Shown here one piece after another: positions 35,133 through 45,117 of a DNA stretch of 64,000 nucleotides. Origin of the DNA: REEB470 sp032117095 (GTDB lineage: Bacteria > Bacillota > Bacilli > Paenibacillales > YIM-B00363); contig JAULZZ010000122.1 of assembly GCA_032117095.1 (NCBI GenBank), forward strand, positions 1-64,000. Reading direction: 5' to 3'. The notes under the pieces were generated by a model that was not told the origin of the DNA, did no database searches, and saw nothing but the letters and a program-made list of their open reading frames with translations. A program made the position numbers and the translations under genes. The stretch's first letter is position 1. Each line of letters starts with the position of its first letter.

Positions 35133-36640
35133 AAGAGGCGCAGACGCATGCCCCATATTTTCTCGAATTCTTTGCCTACGGTTTGAATTTGTTGTCGTTC
35201 GATGTCCCAAGGACGCTCCGATTGCGGGGTAACGGTAAGCAACAGCTGCCGACCTACGGTTTGCGCTTGAACCCCCGCAATCGGTTGTGTCTCACTGCGG
35301 TCGAGTGCACTGGCGATTTGCAAGAGGGATCCCAACCGACTCACCAACATCGGGTCCGCACCGCCGAGGATGTCCTTGTGTTCGGCATAGAGCGGTTTCA
35401 TGCGTTTTTCGCTACGAAAAGAAGCGATCATCGCACAGAGCAATAGCTCCCGATGAGACAAACCGTCAAGGCGGGAATTGGCGATTAAGTAGTACGTGTG
35501 TTGCTCATAGTTGTAATAATCGATGGCGATGCCGATGCGATACAACAAACAGGCGACACCGAAGGTGATGCCCATGCGATCGTGCAACCCGTGCTCTTGT
35601 TGCAAGTCCAAAAACAACTGTTCGCCTAATTTTTTGACGTGATGGACATGTTTCCAGCTGGAGGCGACATGCAATTTCAGGATGTTTTCGACGCTGTTTT
35701 TCAGTACAACTGCACCCTCAGGCACTGTCGGACGAATCGACTCAAAAAATAAGCCATCCCGCAATCCTGCCCCACTGACGATCAAATGGGACGATTTCGT
35801 GTAAAGTAGCACGCTATGCAAAATGACGAGCCCTGTGACGATAATGTCAATGCGGTCTTTCGTCAATCCATCGATGCGTTTGCGCTGATCTTCCTTCATT
35901 TGGTGTAACTCCATCAGCCAAGTGTGCACATCACTCGGTGCAAGCGAATATTGATGCATTTGGGCAAGGGAGTATTTGCGCTTGCGTTGATCCATTTTGC
36001 ATAAACTGCGTACCGTGCCCCCAAGGCCGATCAAAGGCAACTCGGCATGTTGTGCAATCCAGTCGTGTGCGTCGAACGTCTGTAAAATTTTATCCGTCAG
36101 TGCATGGAAACCTTCCGCCGAAAGTTTGCGTTCTCGACCGTAGTGGCGCAACGTGTTGACCGCCCCAAAGGGAAAGGACACGCTATGCATGAGTTTCCGA
36201 TCGCAAAACAAAGAAATCTCCGTGCTTCCCCCGCCCAAATCCACGATAAAGCCACTGCGGATGTCCATCGTATTCATCACACCCAAAAAACCAATGCGCC
36301 CTTCTTCTTCCCCGGATAAAATGTCGATGGCGATCCCCGTAAGACGACTTAATTCGGCTACGATGGTTTGTCCTCCACGGGCATTGCGGATGGCTGCGGT
36401 GGCGACGGCCCGTACGGAGATCGTTTCGTGCATTTTGCACAACCACAAAAATCGCTGCAACAACGTACATACCGTTTCGAGGTCCGTCGAGGACAACTGT
36501 CCCTCATCGTCGATGCGTTCGCTGAGTCGGGCGGGTTCTTTCGCTTGATCGACGATCCGATACGCACCATGTTCTGTCCACTCATAGATGACGAGTCGAA
36601 TGGAGTTTGAACCGATGTCGATGATTCCCATGCGTTGCAT
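35126..36640 (-). CDS. ppx: Exopolyphosphatase / GppA family phosphatase
   Basis: A 504-residue enzyme releasing phosphate from polyphosphate (or hydrolysing pppGpp). The actin-like N-terminal domain shows MGIIDIGSNSIRLVIYE, RAVATAAIRNARGG, LSGEEEGRIGFLGV and FIVDLGGGSTEIS; the C-terminal part is the HD-like domain (GLSHRELLLCAMIASFRSEK). ATG 36640 follows AAAGGGG by 8 nt; an in-frame GTG 8 codons earlier precedes that site. The last codons (LLY and TAA) come from a family A element, so the native C-terminus was altered by insertion. Lies near ppk, facing it. Confidence 0.9.
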   Translation of the reverse strand: MQRMGIIDIGSNSIRLVIYEWTEHGAYRIVDQAKEPARLSERIDDEGQLSSTDLETVCTLLQRFLWLCKMHETISVRAVATAAIRNARGGQTIVAELSRLTGIAIDILSGEEEGRIGFLGVMNTMDIRSGFIVDLGGGSTEISLFCDRKLMHSVSFPFGAVNTLRHYGRERKLSAEGFHALTDKILQTFDAHDWIAQHAELPLIGLGGTVRSLCKMDQRKRKYSLAQMHQYSLAPSDVHTWLMELHQMKEDQRKRIDGLTKDRIDIIVTGLVILHSVLLYTKSSHLIVSGAGLRDGLFFESIRPTVPEGAVVLKNSVENILKLHVASSWKHVHHVKKLGEQLFLDLQQEHGLHDRMGITFGVACLLYRIGIAIDYYNYEQHTYYLIANSRLDGLSHRELLLCAMIASFRSEKRMKPLYAEHKDILGGADPMLVSRLGSLLQIASALDRSETQPIAGVQAQTVGRQLLLTVTPQSERPWDIERQQIQTVGKEFEKIWGMRLRLLY

Positions 36641-36745
36641 CCAATGCACCCCTTTCTTGTCCACGATGAATTTTCACGACATCCTTGAGGGAATTCCCGT
36701 ACTGTGATTTGGAATGCGTCTACGATGCAAATGTTTTTGTGCTTC

Positions 36746-36850
36746 ATACGAAATACGGATTAAAAATGTCTATGCAGAGCGATTCCTTTTAAGAGAAAAC
36801 TCAGTAATTTTTAACCAATACGATTCCTGTGTTCAAACCGTGTTTCGTAT
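36746..36850 (+). repeat. Family A MITE-like element (copy 9)
   Basis: ATACGAAATACGGATTAAAA at the left, CAAACCGTGTTTCGTAT at the right. It lies between the divergent ppx and citZ genes. Confidence 0.9.
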
Positions 36851-36922
36851 CACTGCGCTCCTGCTACAAGACGTGTACTGCGCGCATGGATATTTCGGTG
36901 TACATACGAACTTTGCATATTT

Positions 36923-36950
36923 TTGGCGTCTTCTATGAGGCATGTATAAT
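36923..36950 (+). promoter_or_regulatory. Sigma-A promoter of the citZ operon
   Basis: TTGGCG at 36923-36928, 16-bp spacer, TATAAT at 36945-36950, preceded by TG. It gives a 5' leader of about 160 nt that contains the small ORF at 36988. Confidence 0.6.
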
Positions 36951-36987
36951 ATTATTGTAGCCTAGTTTGGCAAAAAGGGGAACGGTT

Positions 36988-37095
36988 GTGGTAAAATGGT
37001 TGATGGATTGTGCAACATCCGTGACGACCGATCGCTACCACCCCTTAGATGAATGTGGACGTCTAGCGGTCATGAAAGTCTTAAACCATTCATAA
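36988..37095 (+). CDS. Possible 35-residue leader peptide before citZ
   Basis: GTG start 7 nt after AAAAAGGGG; reads VKWLMDCATSVTTDRYHP and continues to NHS-stop, 22 nt before the citZ ATG. It lies between the promoter and citZ. No family known; may be a leader peptide coupling or attenuating citZ, or chance. Confidence 0.35.
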   Translation: MVKWLMDCATSVTTDRYHPLDECGRLAVMKVLNHS

Positions 37096-37117
37096 AAGAG
37101 TAAGGAGCGTGTATCGG

Positions 37118-38230
37118 ATGACCATGACCAAAGGGCTAGAAGGCGTCGTTGCGACCACTTCATCGATTAGCTCGATTGAAGACGGCGTATTGACGTATCG
37201 TGGGTACAACATTGACGATTTAGCGACACACACGACGTATGAAGAAGTCGTCCATTTGTTATGGTACGCACGGTTGCCTACGATCGCAGAGCGTACTGCT
37301 TTGATACAACAGTTGAGTGCTCAGGCGGCGATTGCACCAGAGATTGTGACGTTGTTGCGGTCTTTTCCAGCGGATGCCAATGCGATGGCGGTGTTGCGTT
37401 CAGCGGTTTCTGCGTTGGCGTTATTCGACCCCGAGGCGCACGAGACAGACCCGCAAGCGCATCAGCGCATTGCCATTCGGTTACAAGCCAAGTTGCCGAC
37501 GATCGTCGCCGCATTTGCACGCATTCGACAAGGGCTTGCACCGCTCACCCCACTCCCTGAGGCAACGGTTGCGACACAGTTTTTGTATTTGCTTACGGGA
37601 GAACAGCCTACAGAGACCGCAGTAAAAGCACTCGACAAAGCGTTGGTGTTGCATGCTGACCACGAGCTCAATGCGTCTACCTTTGCAGCGCGTGTGACCG
37701 TTGCGACGCTCTCAGATATGTATTCGGGGGTCACTGCGGCGATTGGTGCGTTGCGCGGGCCCTTGCATGGCGGGGCGAACGAAGCCGTGATGGAGATGCT
37801 TGAGGAGATCGGATCGGTGGAGCGTGTAGACGAGTACATCCACACGAAACTAAGCCAAAAGGCGAAGATTATGGGGTTTGGTCATCGCGTATACAAAGAC
37901 GGAGACCCTCGCGCCAAACACCTCCAACACATGTCGCGCGAGTTGGGTTTGTTGACAGGCAATACCCAATGGTACGAAATGTCCGTAAGGATTGAACAGC
38001 TGGTGACTGGAGAAAAAGGATTAAAGCCCAATGTCGATTTTTATTCCGCTTCTACCTATACATCGCTCGCCATTCCGCGTGATTTATTCACCCCTATTTT
38101 TGCAATTTCCCGTGTGTCGGGATGGACGGCGCATATCCTCGAACAGTATGCAAACAATCGTTTGATTCGTCCGCGTGCACAATACACAGGAAAAACACAG
38201 CAACACGTCACGCCTATCGCTTCGCGGTAG
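37118..38230 (+). CDS. citZ: Citrate synthase
   Basis: A 370-residue enzyme condensing oxaloacetate and acetyl-CoA. N-terminus KGLEGVVATTSSISSIEDG is the Bacillus CitZ type; catalytic His in LHADHELNAS, then GPLHGGANEAVMEML, GFGHRVYKDGDPRA with the second His, and the catalytic Asp in VDFYSAS. ATG 10 nt after AAGGAG. First gene of citZ-icd-mdh, the conserved Bacilli TCA operon, though 290 bp separate it from icd. Confidence 0.96.
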   Translation: MTMTKGLEGVVATTSSISSIEDGVLTYRGYNIDDLATHTTYEEVVHLLWYARLPTIAERTALIQQLSAQAAIAPEIVTLLRSFPADANAMAVLRSAVSALALFDPEAHETDPQAHQRIAIRLQAKLPTIVAAFARIRQGLAPLTPLPEATVATQFLYLLTGEQPTETAVKALDKALVLHADHELNASTFAARVTVATLSDMYSGVTAAIGALRGPLHGGANEAVMEMLEEIGSVERVDEYIHTKLSQKAKIMGFGHRVYKDGDPRAKHLQHMSRELGLLTGNTQWYEMSVRIEQLVTGEKGLKPNVDFYSASTYTSLAIPRDLFTPIFAISRVSGWTAHILEQYANNRLIRPRAQYTGKTQQHVTPIASR

Positions 38231-38352
38231 TGTGTTTGTCTATTGAAAGCAAAGGCAACGGGCATCCGTGATGACTGTACTGTGTACATCGGTTATGGCG
38301 ATGCCCCACATAACAGTGCAGTGGATATGCATGGGGTAGACATCGTGTGCGT

Positions 38353-38480
38353 ATACAACTCCGCGTGTCAACACCACTATCCCACAGAAAGGCATAGTCG
38401 TTTTGCCTCGGGTAAAACGCCTCTTGCTTTCTCGCAAAAGACAGTCCGCTGTATCGATGTTTTCCACAAGCGATTCGTAT
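38353..38480 (-). repeat. Family B MITE-like element (reverse orientation)
   Basis: ATACAACTCCGCG at the left, TTTTGCCTCGGGTAAAACGCC and TTCTCGCAAAAGACAG in the core, GCGATTCGTAT at the right. It occupies most of the citZ-icd gap. Confidence 0.6.
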
Positions 38481-38520
38481 GACCTCGTATGATTCTACTC
38501 AAAGGAGTGCCTTTCCATTT

Positions 38521-39846
38521 ATGAATACCGTCGAGCAAGTAGAAAAACCCCTTGAGGGAGCCGCCATCACCATCAGCCCTTCGGGGCAGCTTATCGTGCC
38601 TGACCGACCGGTGATCCCATTTATCGAAGGAGACGGGATCGGACCAGACATTTGGCTCGCCTCACGGCGCATATTGGACGCAGCCGTTGCCAAAGCGTAT
38701 GGAGGGAAACGGCAAATTGTTTGGCATGAAGTGTACGCAGGAGAAAAAGCATACCACAAGTGTGCGTCGTGGTTGCCCGAACAAACGTTACAAACGATCC
38801 GTGAATACATCGTAGCGATAAAAGGACCGTTGACGACGCCCGTAGGGGGGGGCATTCGTTCACTCAATGTGGCATTGCGCCAAGAGTTGGATTTGTATGT
38901 GTGCTTGCGTCCTGTACGATATTTTCAAGGCGTCCCATCGCCTGTGAAACACCCTGAGCTCGTCGACATGGTCATTTTTCGTGAAAACACGGAAGACATC
39001 TATGCAGGGATCGAATATGCAGCGGGTTCACCCGAAGTGCAAAAACTCATGGGCTTTTTGCAACATGAGATGGGGGTAAACAAAATTCGGTTTCCCGAGA
39101 CGTCGGGGATTGGCATTAAGCCGGTTTCTAAAGAAGGGTCACAGCGACTCATCCGCGCGGCGATCGAGTATGCCAAAACGCACGGACGCAAAAGTGTCAC
39201 GATCGTGCACAAAGGAAACATTATGAAATATACCGAAGGCGCATTCAAAAATTGGGGATACGCGCTCGCCGAACAAGAATATGCGGCACACACCTTTACG
39301 TGGGCACAATATGATCGGATCAAAGCCGAAGCGGGGCAAGCCGCCGCAGATGAAGCACAGCGTGAAGCACTTGCTGCGGGACGCATTTTGATCAAAGATG
39401 CCATCGCGGACATCGCACTCCAACAAGTGTTGACCCGTCCTACAGATTTTGATGTCATCGCCACGCTCAACTTAAACGGAGATTATTTGTCTGATGCGTT
39501 GGCCGCCCAAGTCGGAGGCATCGGGATTGCACCGGGGGCAAATATCAATTACGTGACGGGGCATGCGATTTTCGAGGCGACACACGGGACTGCACCAAAG
39601 TATGCCGGCAAAGATGTGGTGAATCCAGGGTCGGTCACGCTATCTGGGGTGATGATGCTCGAACATCTCGGGTGGCAAGAGGCTGCCACGTTGATTTATC
39701 GCAGCATGGAAAAGACGATCGCCCAAAAAACAGTGACATATGATTTTGCCCGTCTCATGGAAGGGGCACAAGAAGTAAAAACATCTGAATTTGCCGATCG
39801 CATGATCGCCAATATGGCGGTATCCATGCCAAACAGTGAGGTGTAA
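38521..39846 (+). CDS. icd: Isocitrate dehydrogenase (NADP)
   Basis: A 441-residue enzyme producing 2-oxoglutarate, CO2 and NADPH. Seen: [29 protein letters not shown] with the regulatory Ser region, [41 protein letters not shown] and [29 protein letters not shown]. The ATG at 38521 has AAAGGAG about 13 nt upstream, rather long; the frame is open 14 codons further up. Its stop overlaps the next ATG, so mdh is coupled. Confidence 0.96.
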   Translation: MNTVEQVEKPLEGAAITISPSGQLIVPDRPVIPFIEGDGIGPDIWLASRRILDAAVAKAYGGKRQIVWHEVYAGEKAYHKCASWLPEQTLQTIREYIVAIKGPLTTPVGGGIRSLNVALRQELDLYVCLRPVRYFQGVPSPVKHPELVDMVIFRENTEDIYAGIEYAAGSPEVQKLMGFLQHEMGVNKIRFPETSGIGIKPVSKEGSQRLIRAAIEYAKTHGRKSVTIVHKGNIMKYTEGAFKNWGYALAEQEYAAHTFTWAQYDRIKAEAGQAAADEAQREALAAGRILIKDAIADIALQQVLTRPTDFDVIATLNLNGDYLSDALAAQVGGIGIAPGANINYVTGHAIFEATHGTAPKYAGKDVVNPGSVTLSGVMMLEHLGWQEAATLIYRSMEKTIAQKTVTYDFARLMEGAQEVKTSEFADRMIANMAVSMPNSEV

Positions 39847-39848
39847 TG

Positions 39849-40820
39849 ATGGGAATGACACGGAAAAAGATTACGGTTGTAGGGGCTGGATTTACAGGAG
39901 CGACCACCGCTTTTTTGCTCGCCCAAAAAGAGCTTGGCAATGTGTACTTGCTCGATATTCCTGCACTAGAGAAACCGACCCAAGGCAAAGCGTTGGACAT
40001 GCTTGAAGCGTCCCCTGTGCAGCGGTTTGATAGTGTGATCACGGGGGTCTCATCATACGAAGAGACAAAAAATTCCGATGTCGTGATCATTACCGCTGGC
40101 ATGGCACGCAAACCAGGGATGAGTCGCGACGATCTCGTGCATACGAATGCAGGCATCGTCCGTGCGGTGTGTGAACAAGTCAGGGTGACAAGTCCCGAAG
40201 CGGTCGTCATTCTCTTGAGCAACCCTGTCGACGCGATGACGTATGTTGCATACCAAACATTACAATTTCCGAGCCATCGGGTCATCGGGCAGTCCGGCGT
40301 ATTGGATTCCGCACGGTATCGTACGTTTATTGCACGGGAGCTTGATGTTTCTGTGGAAGACGTGCATGGTGTCGTCTTGGGTGGGCACGGAGATGACATG
40401 GTACCCCTCGTACGCTATACGACGGCAGGCGGCGTGCCGATTGACCAATTGCTTTCGGCAGAACGGATCGAAGCGATCGTCCAACGCACACGCACGGGTG
40501 GGGGCGAGATTGTGAACTTACTGGGCAATGGCAGTGCCTATTATGCCCCGGCTGCCTCGCTCGTCGAAATGACCGAAGCGATTATCAAAGACAAACGTCG
40601 TATTTTGCCTACGATCGCATGCTTGCACGGGGAATACGGATTCGAATCGTTGTTCATGGGGGTATTGACGGTGCTTGGAGGCAATGGCATCGCGCGCATC
40701 ATCGAGTTTGCGCTGACCGCAGAAGAACAACAAGCGTTAGCACGATCTGCCCAATCTGTCCGCAATGTGATGGCGATCGTCGATCGGGATCCTCATGCGC
40801 AGGTTGTTTCTTCAACATAG
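39849..40820 (+). CDS. mdh: Malate dehydrogenase (LDH-like type)
   Basis: A 323-residue NAD enzyme interconverting malate and oxaloacetate. The start at 39849 gives [21 protein letters not shown], matching the Bacillus MGNTRKK start, and is 6 nt after GAGGTG; an ATG one codon earlier overlaps the icd stop. Further motifs: [16 protein letters not shown] with the substrate Arg residues, [24 protein letters not shown] and [15 protein letters not shown] with the catalytic His. Last enzyme of the citZ-icd-mdh group. Confidence 0.96.
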   Translation: MGMTRKKITVVGAGFTGATTAFLLAQKELGNVYLLDIPALEKPTQGKALDMLEASPVQRFDSVITGVSSYEETKNSDVVIITAGMARKPGMSRDDLVHTNAGIVRAVCEQVRVTSPEAVVILLSNPVDAMTYVAYQTLQFPSHRVIGQSGVLDSARYRTFIARELDVSVEDVHGVVLGGHGDDMVPLVRYTTAGGVPIDQLLSAERIEAIVQRTRTGGGEIVNLLGNGSAYYAPAASLVEMTEAIIKDKRRILPTIACLHGEYGFESLFMGVLTVLGGNGIARIIEFALTAEEQQALARSAQSVRNVMAIVDRDPHAQVVSST

Positions 40821-40832
40821 GAGGCATAAGCG

Positions 40833-41270
40833 ATGAACACGCAGGTCGTATATTTTATTCACGTCATTGGCGCACTGTCTGTTGGGTTTTATCTTATTCT
40901 TCCGTTCGTATTTTTGACGATGCGCAAGCTGACACCGCACATGCAAGTGGGGTTTTTGCGGGGGTTGCGCACATTGAATTTGATTGGGCAGTGGTTGCTC
41001 ATCGTGCAGTTCGTTTCGGGGGGGTACTTGATCGGCAAAAACGCCGATGCCTTCACCGTGCCGTGGATGATTTCTGTCTGTGTTGTCTTCGTATTGCTCG
41101 GGGCTGCCTCGGGGATGATGGGGGCGGCACTCAAACGGTCCATTGTCGCACACGAAAATGGACAAGTCGTTCGCCCGTCCGATCCGACTCGGATCCTCGT
41201 GTATAGTATATTGGCAGCAGGATGCGTGATATATTTGGTATTCTCGATGGTTTTCCCATACGTTTACTAG
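40833..41270 (+). CDS. Four-helix integral membrane protein downstream of mdh
   Basis: A 145-residue protein with four hydrophobic segments: about 5-28 (YFIHVIGALSVGFYLILPFV), 48-66, 76-95 and 120-142. A His in the first helix (FIHVIG) and one after it could bind heme, as in DUF2269-like or cytochrome b-like small membrane proteins, but this is inference. AGGAGG lies before the ATG, 12 nt after mdh ends, so it belongs to the same transcript. Ends at a terminator. Function unknown. Confidence 0.65.
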   Translation: MNTQVVYFIHVIGALSVGFYLILPFVFLTMRKLTPHMQVGFLRGLRTLNLIGQWLLIVQFVSGGYLIGKNADAFTVPWMISVCVVFVLLGAASGMMGAALKRSIVAHENGQVVRPSDPTRILVYSILAAGCVIYLVFSMVFPYVY

Positions 41271-41311
41271 TCATATGAATCACAGATGATAATTGTGTTT
41301 TGTAGAAGGTC

Positions 41312-41346
41312 AAAAAAGCAGGGTGTCGATGATACCCTGCTTTTTT
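41312..41346. terminator. Bidirectional terminator between the mdh operon and yfbR
   Basis: AAAAAAGCAGGGT pairs perfectly with ACCCTGCTTTTTT across a 9-nt loop; works for both converging transcripts. Confidence 0.92.
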
Positions 41347-41381
41347 ACAAGCGGAATTGCGCAAAGATTGTCAAGGCGTGT

Positions 41382-41972
41382 TTAGCCACCCAGCTCGTCC
41401 AACGTTTTTTCAACACTCGGCGCAAGATGCGTCAAAAAATACGTCACTTCTACGAGTTGCAATGCATCCAAATGGGCGAGAATTTGTTCTTCTGCATGGA
41501 TAAATTCCCGATTTCCGCTGGAACGTTCGGCACGGCATTTGAGGTAAGCATCCAACAAGTCGGCCGCTTTGACATAGTGCAAAACAACATCGTTCGCGGG
41601 GGAAGTTTTCGTTTGGAGGAGCGGGGCGTAAGACGGACGGAGGACATCGGGGGTGAGCCCGATGAGACGTTCGGAGGACAAACGTTCAATTTCACGAAAG
41701 TTGTGTAACAGGTCTGCGTTATGATGTTTGACAGGGGTAGGGATGTCCCCTGTGAATACTTCTGTGGCATCGTGAAACAACGCCTGTACCGCCAGTTGGG
41801 TGGGGTCGATGTGTGTTTTCCCAAAAACATTGTGGGCAATCGTCCCCAAGGCGTGCGCAATGAGTGCAACGTAGTACGAATGTTCGGCGACATTGTCCCG
41901 CACGGTGTTGCGCATTAAGCTCCAGCGCTGAATATAGCGCAAACGATAAAGATAGGCAAAAAAATGATTCAT
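41382..41972 (-). CDS. yfbR: 5'-deoxynucleotidase, HD domain (YfbR-like)
   Basis: A 196-residue metal-dependent HD phosphohydrolase that removes phosphate from deoxynucleoside 5'-monophosphates. Seen: FAYLYRLRYIQRWSLMRNT, VAEHSYYVALIAHAL with the first His, then ALFHDATEVFTGDIPTPVK with the HD pair and the second metal motif, and VKAADLLDAYLKC with the last Asp. The start at 41972 (MNHFFAYL) follows AAAGGTG; the frame is open further up but that part has no site. Length equals E. coli YfbR. Confidence 0.88.
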   Translation of the reverse strand: MNHFFAYLYRLRYIQRWSLMRNTVRDNVAEHSYYVALIAHALGTIAHNVFGKTHIDPTQLAVQALFHDATEVFTGDIPTPVKHHNADLLHNFREIERLSSERLIGLTPDVLRPSYAPLLQTKTSPANDVVLHYVKAADLLDAYLKCRAERSSGNREFIHAEEQILAHLDALQLVEVTYFLTHLAPSVEKTLDELGG

Positions 41973-42130
41973 ACGCCCAGCACACCTTTCTACAAAAAAC
42001 AGATGGAATTCACGGGATAAATGAAGGGGGAACCGCATGTCTTTTTGCTTTTGCGGAGGCGTTCGTTCCGTTCACCCCAACGGGTTTCTGTCATTTTACC
42101 ACAATTTTGAGTCAAAGGAGCACCGACGAC

Positions 42131-43696
42131 ATGACGCAGATATCACACTCTTCCGCATCACAACAAACGAACTTATTTGAAAGCATACTCGCACTCATCA
42201 CAGAAACGTCGACCAATTTACCGCTGGATGTGCGGCAGGCATTGGCAGCTGGTGCATTGCGAGAACAAGCAGGTACGCGCGCAGCGTTGTCATTGCACAC
42301 GATTGCATCGAACAACACATTGGCAAAAACAAACGTTTCTCCGATTTGCCAAGATACAGGAATGCCTACATTTATCGTGCATGCGCCCGTAGGCATGCCC
42401 CATCGTGTGCTTACCGAAACGATTCAACAAGCGGTAGCGCAAGCGACCAAACAGGGCATTTTACGTACGAATTCCGTAGACAGTCTCACAGGGGAGAACA
42501 CGGGGAACAATCTCGGACCAGGGATGCCTGTCGTGCACATTGCCCAATGGGAACACGAGACGATCGAAGTAAAGTTATTGCTCAAAGGTGGAGGATGTGA
42601 AAACAAAAACACGCAGTATAGTTTGCCATGTACGTTGCCGGCACTCGGAGCAGCAGGACGGGATCTCGATGGGGTGCGCAAATGCGTGTTGCATGCGGTG
42701 TATCAGGCACAAGGACAAGGATGCAGTGCCGGATTTATCGGGGTGGGCATTGGGGGAGACCGCACGACGGGATATGAATTGGCAAAAATGCAATTGTTCC
42801 GCACACTCGACGATACGAACGAACATCCGGATTTGGCACGGTTAGAAGCGGTCGTGATGGACGCGGCGAATGCGCTCGGCATTGGCACGATGGGGTTCGG
42901 TGGGGAAACCACATTGCTCGGCTGTAAAGTTGGTGTGATGAATCGGTTGCCAGCGAGTTTTTTCGTCTCTGTGGCATACAATTGCTGGGCATTTCGTCGC
43001 CAAGGCATGTTGCTAGACGGACAAACGGGACGCCTGTTGCAGTGGCTATATCCACGCGGGGAGGAAGTTGCGCTGCCCTCATTGCCTGCTGCGCATGACA
43101 CACAGCCAACAGGGCGCATCGTAGAGCTGACTACACCCTTGACGGAGGAAGCAGTACGCCAGTTAAAGGTAGGCGATGTTGTCGTGTTGTCCGGAAAAAT
43201 GTATACAGGACGCGACGCCATCCACAAACATCTAATGGAACATGATGCGCCCGTAGATTTACACGGCGCGGCACTGTACCACTGTGGTCCTGTCATGGTC
43301 GAGCATCCTACTGGGTGGAAAGTGATGGCTGCAGGACCGACGACATCCGCACGGGAAGAACCGTACCAAAGCGAGGTCATCCGCAAATGCGGGGTACGTG
43401 CGGTCATCGGAAAAGGAGGCATGGGGGCCAAAACATTGGCTGCACTTCAACAGTACGGTGCCGTGTATTTGAACGCCATCGGGGGGGCGGCACAAGTGTA
43501 CGCCCAAAACGTCCGTCATGTCGATGGGGTAGATTTTTTGTCTTTTGGCATTCCCGAGGCGATGTGGCATCTCGATGTCGCCGGTTTTACCGCAGTCGTC
43601 ACGATGGATGCTCATGGCAACAGTTTGCATGCCGATGTCGACAAGACGTCATTGGAACGGTTGGCTCAGTTTGAACCGCGTGTATTTTCATCATGA
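42131..43696 (+). CDS. fumA: Fumarate hydratase class I (4Fe-4S)
   Basis: A 521-residue single-chain iron-sulfur fumarase; the alpha-type N-terminal part has ICQDTGMPTF, then GGGCENKN and GCSAGFIGVGIGGDRTTGY with the cluster Cys residues; the beta-type C-terminal part starts about residue 335 (TTPLTEEAVRQLKVGDVVVLSGKMYTGRDA), ending VHGKGGMG-like KGGMGAKTL. An open frame runs 89 codons further up but the ATG at 42131 has AAAGGAG before it. Its stop overlaps the start of the histidine kinase gene, an odd coupling. Confidence 0.92.
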   Translation: MTQISHSSASQQTNLFESILALITETSTNLPLDVRQALAAGALREQAGTRAALSLHTIASNNTLAKTNVSPICQDTGMPTFIVHAPVGMPHRVLTETIQQAVAQATKQGILRTNSVDSLTGENTGNNLGPGMPVVHIAQWEHETIEVKLLLKGGGCENKNTQYSLPCTLPALGAAGRDLDGVRKCVLHAVYQAQGQGCSAGFIGVGIGGDRTTGYELAKMQLFRTLDDTNEHPDLARLEAVVMDAANALGIGTMGFGGETTLLGCKVGVMNRLPASFFVSVAYNCWAFRRQGMLLDGQTGRLLQWLYPRGEEVALPSLPAAHDTQPTGRIVELTTPLTEEAVRQLKVGDVVVLSGKMYTGRDAIHKHLMEHDAPVDLHGAALYHCGPVMVEHPTGWKVMAAGPTTSAREEPYQSEVIRKCGVRAVIGKGGMGAKTLAALQQYGAVYLNAIGGAAQVYAQNVRHVDGVDFLSFGIPEAMWHLDVAGFTAVVTMDAHGNSLHADVDKTSLERLAQFEPRVFSS

Positions 43697-45075
43697 TCAG
43701 CCATGGTCATCGGTGGGTGTGGGGGATTGTCGTTTTTTGTGGCTGTTATTTTGGTGTGGGGGTTGGGTTGCTCGCCATAGGGGACTTTTCTTATGGTGCG
43801 TGGATTGGGGTTGTGGGTGTGGGGATCGCTGTATTCGGCTCGTTGTTCGCCTTTTGGCAACAACGCACGGTATACCGTACGCTCAAAACCCTTTCACAAT
43901 CGCTCGAACCGTGGATCGACACGAGGGTGAATGCGCCACAAGGGCATTCCATCGCACAGTGGTGTCACCACACGCAACACGGCATCGATGTTCTCCTCCA
44001 ACACGTGACCGTGATGGCAGAAAATGAACAGCGCATGAAGCAAGTGTTGCATCATCTTCTAGGGGGGTTACTAATTATTGACGCACAAGCACACGTCGTG
44101 TGGCAAAATGCAAGGGCATCGCAATTTTTAGGGTACTCCGTAGAGGAGCTTTACAAACAACCGTATACCAAAATAAAAACAGCGTTTCAGTTGGCACAAA
44201 AAATCGACCTTTGTATGCAAACAGGGGAGTATGCGCGTGAAGAAGTGGAGACATTTTATCCAGAGAAACGGAACCTTGATGTGCAACTGTTTCCCATGCC
44301 TACGCAAGCACAAGGGCGGGGCGTCCTCGTATTGATGCAAGATCTTTCCGAAATTCGACGATTGGAGCGAATTCGCAACGAGTTTGTGTCCAATGTGACG
44401 CACGAATTAAAAACACCGATTACAGCGATTCGGGGGTTTACGGAAACATTGCTAAAAGGTGCACTGCAGAACGAAAATACGGCGATGACTTTCTTACAGA
44501 TTATCGCCGAAGAAAGTGAGCGACTGCACCGACTTATCGGCGACGTGCTGTATTTGTCCAAAGTCGAATCCAAACAAATCGAGTTGCATTACAGTCCCTT
44601 AGAATTGCATGCATTTTTTGAACGCATTTTTCTGATGATGAAAAACCAAGCCCACAGCAAAAAGATACAGCTGGAGATGAAAATACCGCTGGAAACGTAC
44701 GTAGAAGCCGATGAGGATCGGCTACGCCAAATTGTCTTGAACTTGTTATCCAATGCGATCGCCTATTCAAATGAGGGAGGTTGGGTCAGTGTGACGGTGG
44801 AGTCTGGGGAGACAGACGATCCCCAGCAGGAGGGTTTGGTCACGCGTTTGATTGTAGAAGATGGGGGCATGGGCATTCCTAAGCATGATTTGCCTCGTAT
44901 TTTTGAACGATTTTATCGGGTGGACAAGGCGCGGACACGCCAATCCGGCGGAACGGGTTTGGGATTGAGCATCGCCAAACATCTCATCGAGTTGCATCGT
45001 GGCACGATTTCGGTCGAAAGCACGGTAGGGGTGGGGACACGTTTTACTATTGAAATTCCAACGGTTCAGTGGTAA
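43693..45075 (+). CDS. phoR: PhoR-like sensor histidine kinase
   Basis: A 460-residue membrane kinase. Two hydrophobic helices at about 8-28 and 34-55 with almost no extracellular loop, unlike the large sensor loop of many kinases; then a helical linker, a PAS domain (LLGGLLIIDAQAHVVWQNARA), the DHp domain with phospho-His in FVSNVTHELKTPITAIRGFT, and the ATPase with NLLSNAIAYS, DGGMGIPKHDLPRIFERFYRVDKAR and GGTGLGLSIAKHL. The ATG overlaps the fumarase stop. It precedes its regulator, reverse of the B. subtilis phoP-phoR order. The mdh neighbourhood supports the PhoR label, but the short sensor leaves room for another signal. Confidence 0.82.
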   Translation: MISHGHRWVWGIVVFCGCYFGVGVGLLAIGDFSYGAWIGVVGVGIAVFGSLFAFWQQRTVYRTLKTLSQSLEPWIDTRVNAPQGHSIAQWCHHTQHGIDVLLQHVTVMAENEQRMKQVLHHLLGGLLIIDAQAHVVWQNARASQFLGYSVEELYKQPYTKIKTAFQLAQKIDLCMQTGEYAREEVETFYPEKRNLDVQLFPMPTQAQGRGVLVLMQDLSEIRRLERIRNEFVSNVTHELKTPITAIRGFTETLLKGALQNENTAMTFLQIIAEESERLHRLIGDVLYLSKVESKQIELHYSPLELHAFFERIFLMMKNQAHSKKIQLEMKIPLETYVEADEDRLRQIVLNLLSNAIAYSNEGGWVSVTVESGETDDPQQEGLVTRLIVEDGGMGIPKHDLPRIFERFYRVDKARTRQSGGTGLGLSIAKHLIELHRGTISVESTVGVGTRFTIEIPTVQW

Positions 45076-45117
45076 GATAGCAGTATGATTAATAATACGG
45101 TTGGTGGAGGTTAACCC

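Noticed and set aside
41864..42130. 89-codon N-terminal extension of fumarase
   Set aside because: Overlaps the yfbR start region and precedes the ribosome site at 42131.
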